Assembly (NCBI GenBank): GCA_012510865.1 | Contig: JAAZHF010000132.1 | Location: 1 to 7,996 of the forward strand | Source: Gammaproteobacteria bacterium | Lineage (GTDB): Bacteria > Pseudomonadota > Gammaproteobacteria > Xanthomonadales > Xanthomonadaceae | Direction of reading: 5' to 3' | Length of the DNA stretch: 7,996 bases | In this document: piece after piece, positions 5,917 through 7,996 of the stretch | How the letters are laid out: each line of letters starts with the position of its first letter | How positions within the stretch are numbered: the stretch's first letter is position 1 | Translations under genes and position numbers: made by a program | The notes under the pieces: model-generated | What the model was told of the DNA's origin: nothing | Database searches by the model: none | Seen by the model: only the letters and a program-made list of their open reading frames with translations

Positions 5917-6287
5917 GCGAGATAAGGTCCTGATTTCGCTGGAAGTTCCCCGGCCAAAAGCCGGCCTTCCGCGGGTCCTTCCAGCGCGCGGCCACTGCCC
6001 ACGGGGCAGACATGTTAGCGGCTGGACGGCAGGTCCTGTGATCGCCCGGTGCCATGGCACCGGCGCTGAACATGCCCCGCGTGGCGCGCAGGCCTTCCGA
6101 AAAGGGGTGGCCCTGCGCAGCCGCCGGCCCGAAAAACAGAAGATTTGGAACAAGCGCTCCCGCGGCCCGCCGTGGTGTGCAGCGCTGGAAACAACCAGGG
6201 TCGCCAGGCGCTCGCGCGCCGGCGGCGGGCCACATCCAGGCGAACGCCCCGGCGTTCCGCGTGCGAGAGCGCGCGAGGAACGCAACA
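5917..6287 (+). promoter_or_regulatory. Long structured 5' leader of rne, probable autoregulatory region
   Basis: This is the non-coding gap between rluC and rne; the start is inferred from the predicted promoter. At about 370 nt it is close to the 361-nt leader through which E. coli RNase E controls its own mRNA. Visible stems are: CGCTGGAAG 5937-5945 with CTTCCAGCG 5978-5986, enclosing CCGGC/GCCGG (5950-5954/5960-5964, CAAAA loop); CTGCCC/GGGCAG (5995-6000/6004-6009); an 18-bp perfect palindrome at 6046-6063; and GAACGCC/GGCGTTC (6242-6248/6251-6257) just before the ribosome site. An A/U-rich unpaired-looking stretch at 6131-6151 contains AGAUU, which fits the RNase E cleavage consensus RNWUU. 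Control by RNase E is known in E. coli and inferred here. In-frame ATGs upstream of 6288 (for example 6054) are in leader sequence, not the start. Confidence 0.6.
6275..6280 (+). promoter_or_regulatory. Ribosome-binding site fixing the rne start
   Basis: GAGGAA at 6275-6280 lies 7 nt before ATG 6288, which begins [10 protein letters not shown], the canonical RNase E N-terminus. This decides against the longer open frame that begins at 6054. The upstream segment CTCGCGCGC (6211-6219) is exactly complementary to 6269-6277 and could mask this site. Confidence 0.8.
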
Positions 6288-7196
6288 ATGAAGCGCATGC
6301 TGATCAACGCGACGCAGGCCGAAGAACTCCGCGTCGCCATCTTCGATGGACAGACCCTGTACGACATCGACATCGAGCAACCGTCGAAGGAACAGAAGAA
6401 GTCCAACATCTACAAGGGGCGGATCACCCGCATCGAGCCTTCGCTCGAGGCCGCCTTCGTCGAGTACGGCGCCCAGCGCCACGGTTTCCTTCCGCTGAAG
6501 GAAATCTCCCGCGACTACTTCGCCTCCGGCGTCGACCACAACAAGGCCGGCATCAAGGAGCTCCTGCGCGAAGGCCAGGAAGTGGTCGTGCAGGTCGACA
6601 AGGACGAGCGCGGCACCAAGGGCGCCGCCCTGACCACGTTCATCTCGCTGGCCGGCCGCTACTTGGTGCTGATGCCCAATTCGCCCACCGCCGGCGGCGT
6701 GTCGCGCCGGATCGAGGGCGAGGACCGGGCCGAACTCAAGAAGGCGATGGATGCCCTCGCCATCCCCGATGACATGGGCGTGATCATCCGCACCGCCGGC
6801 GTCGGCCGCGACGCCGAGGAACTCCAGTGGGACCTGGACTACCTGCTGTCGGTATGGAAGGCCGTGGCCGAAGCCGCGCTGAGCAAGCCGGCGCCGTTCC
6901 TGATCTACCAGGAGTCGCGGCTGATCATCCGCGCCCTGCGCGACTACATGCGCGCGGACATCGGCGAGATCCTCGTGGACACGCCCGAGATGTACCAGGA
7001 GGCGCGCGAGTTCATCGAGCAGGTGATGCCGCACAACCTGCGCAAGCTCAAGCACTACACGGACGACGTCCCGCTGTTCAACCGCTTCCAGATCGAATCC
7101 CAGATCGAGAACGCCTACGAGCGCACGATCCGCCTGCCTTCCAGGGGCGCGGTGGTGATCGACCAGACCGAGGCGCAGACCTCGGTCGACGTCTAG
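6288..7196 (+). CDS. rne: Ribonuclease E, N-terminal part up to an in-frame amber codon
   Basis: From ATG 6288 there are 302 codons before TAG. RNase E is the endonuclease that starts mRNA decay and processes rRNA and tRNA precursors, and in many bacteria organises the degradosome. The sequence is a clear match: [10 protein letters not shown] at the start; the S1 RNA-binding domain (about 36-120) with Phe57, Phe67 and Lys111 equivalent to E. coli Phe57, Phe67 and Lys112; the 5'-monophosphate sensor with IIRTAGVG (Arg168 and Thr169, equivalent to E. coli Arg169 and Thr170); and the start of the DNase I-like catalytic domain ending [12 protein letters not shown]. Asp301 corresponds to the magnesium ligand Asp303. 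The stop replaces the next catalytic residue, Asn305 in E. coli. If translation stops here the product lacks the second metal ligand and the zinc link, and should be inactive. The same frame continues as RNase E beyond the stop. Confidence 0.93.
   Translation: MKRMLINATQAEELRVAIFDGQTLYDIDIEQPSKEQKKSNIYKGRITRIEPSLEAAFVEYGAQRHGFLPLKEISRDYFASGVDHNKAGIKELLREGQEVVVQVDKDERGTKGAALTTFISLAGRYLVLMPNSPTAGGVSRRIEGEDRAELKKAMDALAIPDDMGVIIRTAGVGRDAEELQWDLDYLLSVWKAVAEAALSKPAPFLIYQESRLIIRALRDYMRADIGEILVDTPEMYQEAREFIEQVMPHNLRKLKHYTDDVPLFNRFQIESQIENAYERTIRLPSRGAVVIDQTEAQTSVDV
7194..7196 (+). other. rne: In-frame TAG at the catalytic Asn codon of rne
   Basis: The conserved motif is D-[IV]-N-S-A-R-A-T; here the codons read GAC GTC TAG TCG GTG CGC GCC ACC, that is D-V-stop-S-V-R-A-T. 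The frame is unchanged before and after, so this is a substitution and not an insertion or deletion. A normal Asn codon (AAC or AAT) differs from TAG at two positions. The Ala-to-Val change two codons later is also unusual for this motif. Confidence 0.9.
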
Positions 7197-7996
7197 TCGG
7201 TGCGCGCCACCAAGGGTGGCGACATCGAGGAGACCGCGTTCCACACCAACCTCGAGGCCGCCGACGAAGTGGCCCGCCAGCTGCGCCTGCGCGACCTCGG
7301 CGGGCTGGTGGTCATCGACTTCATCGACATGTCCTCGAACAAGCACCAGCGCGAGGTCGAGAACCGGCTCCAGGGCGCGCTCAAGTACGACCGCGCGCGC
7401 GTGCAGCTGGGCCGGATCTCGCGCTTCGGCCTGCTCGAGATGAGCCGCCAGCGCCTGCGGCCGAGCCTGGGCGAGTCGAGCCAGGTGGTGTGTCCGCGCT
7501 GCGAGGGCCACGGCCGCATGCGCAGCGTCGAGTCGCTCGCCCTCGCCATCATCCGGCTCGCGGAAGAGCACGCGATGAAGGACAACACCGGGCAGGTGCT
7601 GGTGCAGGCGCCGGTGGAGATCGCCAACTACCTGCTCAACGAGAAGCGCGGCGCGCTGCGCGAGATCGAGCCCCGCCACGCCGCACCGCTCGTGATCGTC
7701 GCCGACGAGCAGCTGCTCACCCCGCACTACGAGGTGACCCGCCTCCGCGCCAACGAACTCGACGAGGAGGCCGCGCGCCCGAGCTACCGCCGCTGCACGC
7801 CGCGCAAGGTCGCGACCATCGGGCTGACCAAGGCCAACCTCAACGTCCCCGCGGCCGCGGTGACCAAGGTCCAGCCCGCGCGTCCTGCGCCGGTCCGCGA
7901 AGCGCGCCCCGAGCCCGAGGCGGCCCCTGCCCCGGCGCCCGCCCCGGTCGCCGCGGTCGCGCCCGCCGCCGGCGGCATCGTCGGTTGGCTCAGGTC
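7197..7996 (+). pseudogene. rne: Continuation of rne after the amber codon (catalytic core and start of C-terminal region), cut off by window edge
   Basis: The frame of rne stays open for 266 codons to the window end and is plainly RNase [14 protein letters not shown], then [12 protein letters not shown] with Asp344 equivalent to the second magnesium ligand Asp346, then [15 protein letters not shown], and the zinc-link CPRC with Cys402 and Cys405 equivalent to E. coli Cys404 and Cys407. The small domain follows (about 410-500), then an Ala/Pro/Glu-rich stretch (from about 525) and finally GGIVGWLR, possibly the start of a membrane-binding amphipathic segment. Codon use is the same GC-rich type as the first part. 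I call it 'pseudogene' only because the amber codon separates it from its start. There is no ribosome site for an independent start; GTG at 7200 is the nearest possible reinitiation codon. If the TAG is an error or is read through, this and the preceding entry are one gene. Confidence 0.8.

Noticed and set aside
4968..5933. Plus-strand open frame of 321 codons opposite rluC
   Set aside because: It is antisense to a well-supported RluC with all motifs in place; the plus frame shows only biased composition.
6054..6287. Upstream extension of rne from ATG 6054 (78 extra residues)
   Set aside because: The extension lies in the structured leader, has no ribosome site and no homology; the canonical N-terminus [10 protein letters not shown] with GAGGAA at 7 nt begins at 6288.
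7188..7202. Frameshift as the cause of the rne interruption
   Set aside because: The reading frame is the same on both sides of the TAG and residue spacing to Asp344 and the CPRC motif matches E. coli, so no base was gained or lost.
6015..7727. Minus-strand open frame of 570 codons opposite rne
   Set aside because: The plus strand is clearly RNase E, including after the amber codon. The minus frame is an antisense shadow, common in GC-rich coding DNA, and does not explain the amber codon.

Overview
The window looks like a chromosomal segment of a high-GC gammaproteobacterium, most probably a member of the Xanthomonadaceae/Lysobacteraceae (Lysobacter- or Luteimonas-like). Three things point there: the RNase E sequence, the divergent rluC/rne arrangement, and an nfuA-linked gene of the kind labelled 'transmembrane repetitive protein' in Xanthomonas relatives. 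This assignment is from memory of these families, not from a search. Nearly all of the window is ordinary core genome. I see no tRNA, rRNA, CRISPR array, insertion sequence or prophage gene.

Layout. At the left edge (minus strand) lies the 5' part of an RND-type periplasmic adaptor lipoprotein that runs off the window. Divergent from it, behind a good sigma-70-like promoter, is a two-gene unit of small c-type cytochromes (plus strand); the first is soluble and the second is a predicted lipoprotein. A GC-rich hairpin separates these from a convergent minus-strand gene for a single-pass membrane protein with a long proline-rich periplasmic region. Upstream of that gene, on the same strand and 28 bp away, is nfuA (Fe-S carrier), which appears to have a leaderless promoter. 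Divergent from nfuA is a small pterin-4a-carbinolamine dehydratase gene (plus). It converges on rluC (minus, 23S rRNA pseudouridine synthase) with only 19 bp between the stop codons. rluC is divergent from rne (RNase E, plus). rne has a long, hairpin-rich leader of about 370 nt, in the size range of the autoregulatory rne leader of E. coli. The window ends inside the rne C-terminal region.

The main anomaly is in rne. The frame is interrupted by a single amber codon (7194-7196) exactly where the catalytic asparagine of the D-x-N motif (E. coli Asn305) should be, and the reading frame continues with recognisable RNase E sequence for 266 further codons to the window edge. The next-but-one codon is Val where Ala is usual. 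This could be a base-calling or assembly error, a real nonsense mutation, or a read-through codon. The sequence alone cannot decide, but it is the one place in the window where something truly odd is visible.

The genes do not form one pathway. The functional themes are RNA processing and modification (rne, rluC), Fe-S maturation (nfuA), electron transfer (cytochromes), envelope functions (adaptor, membrane protein) and pterin recycling.
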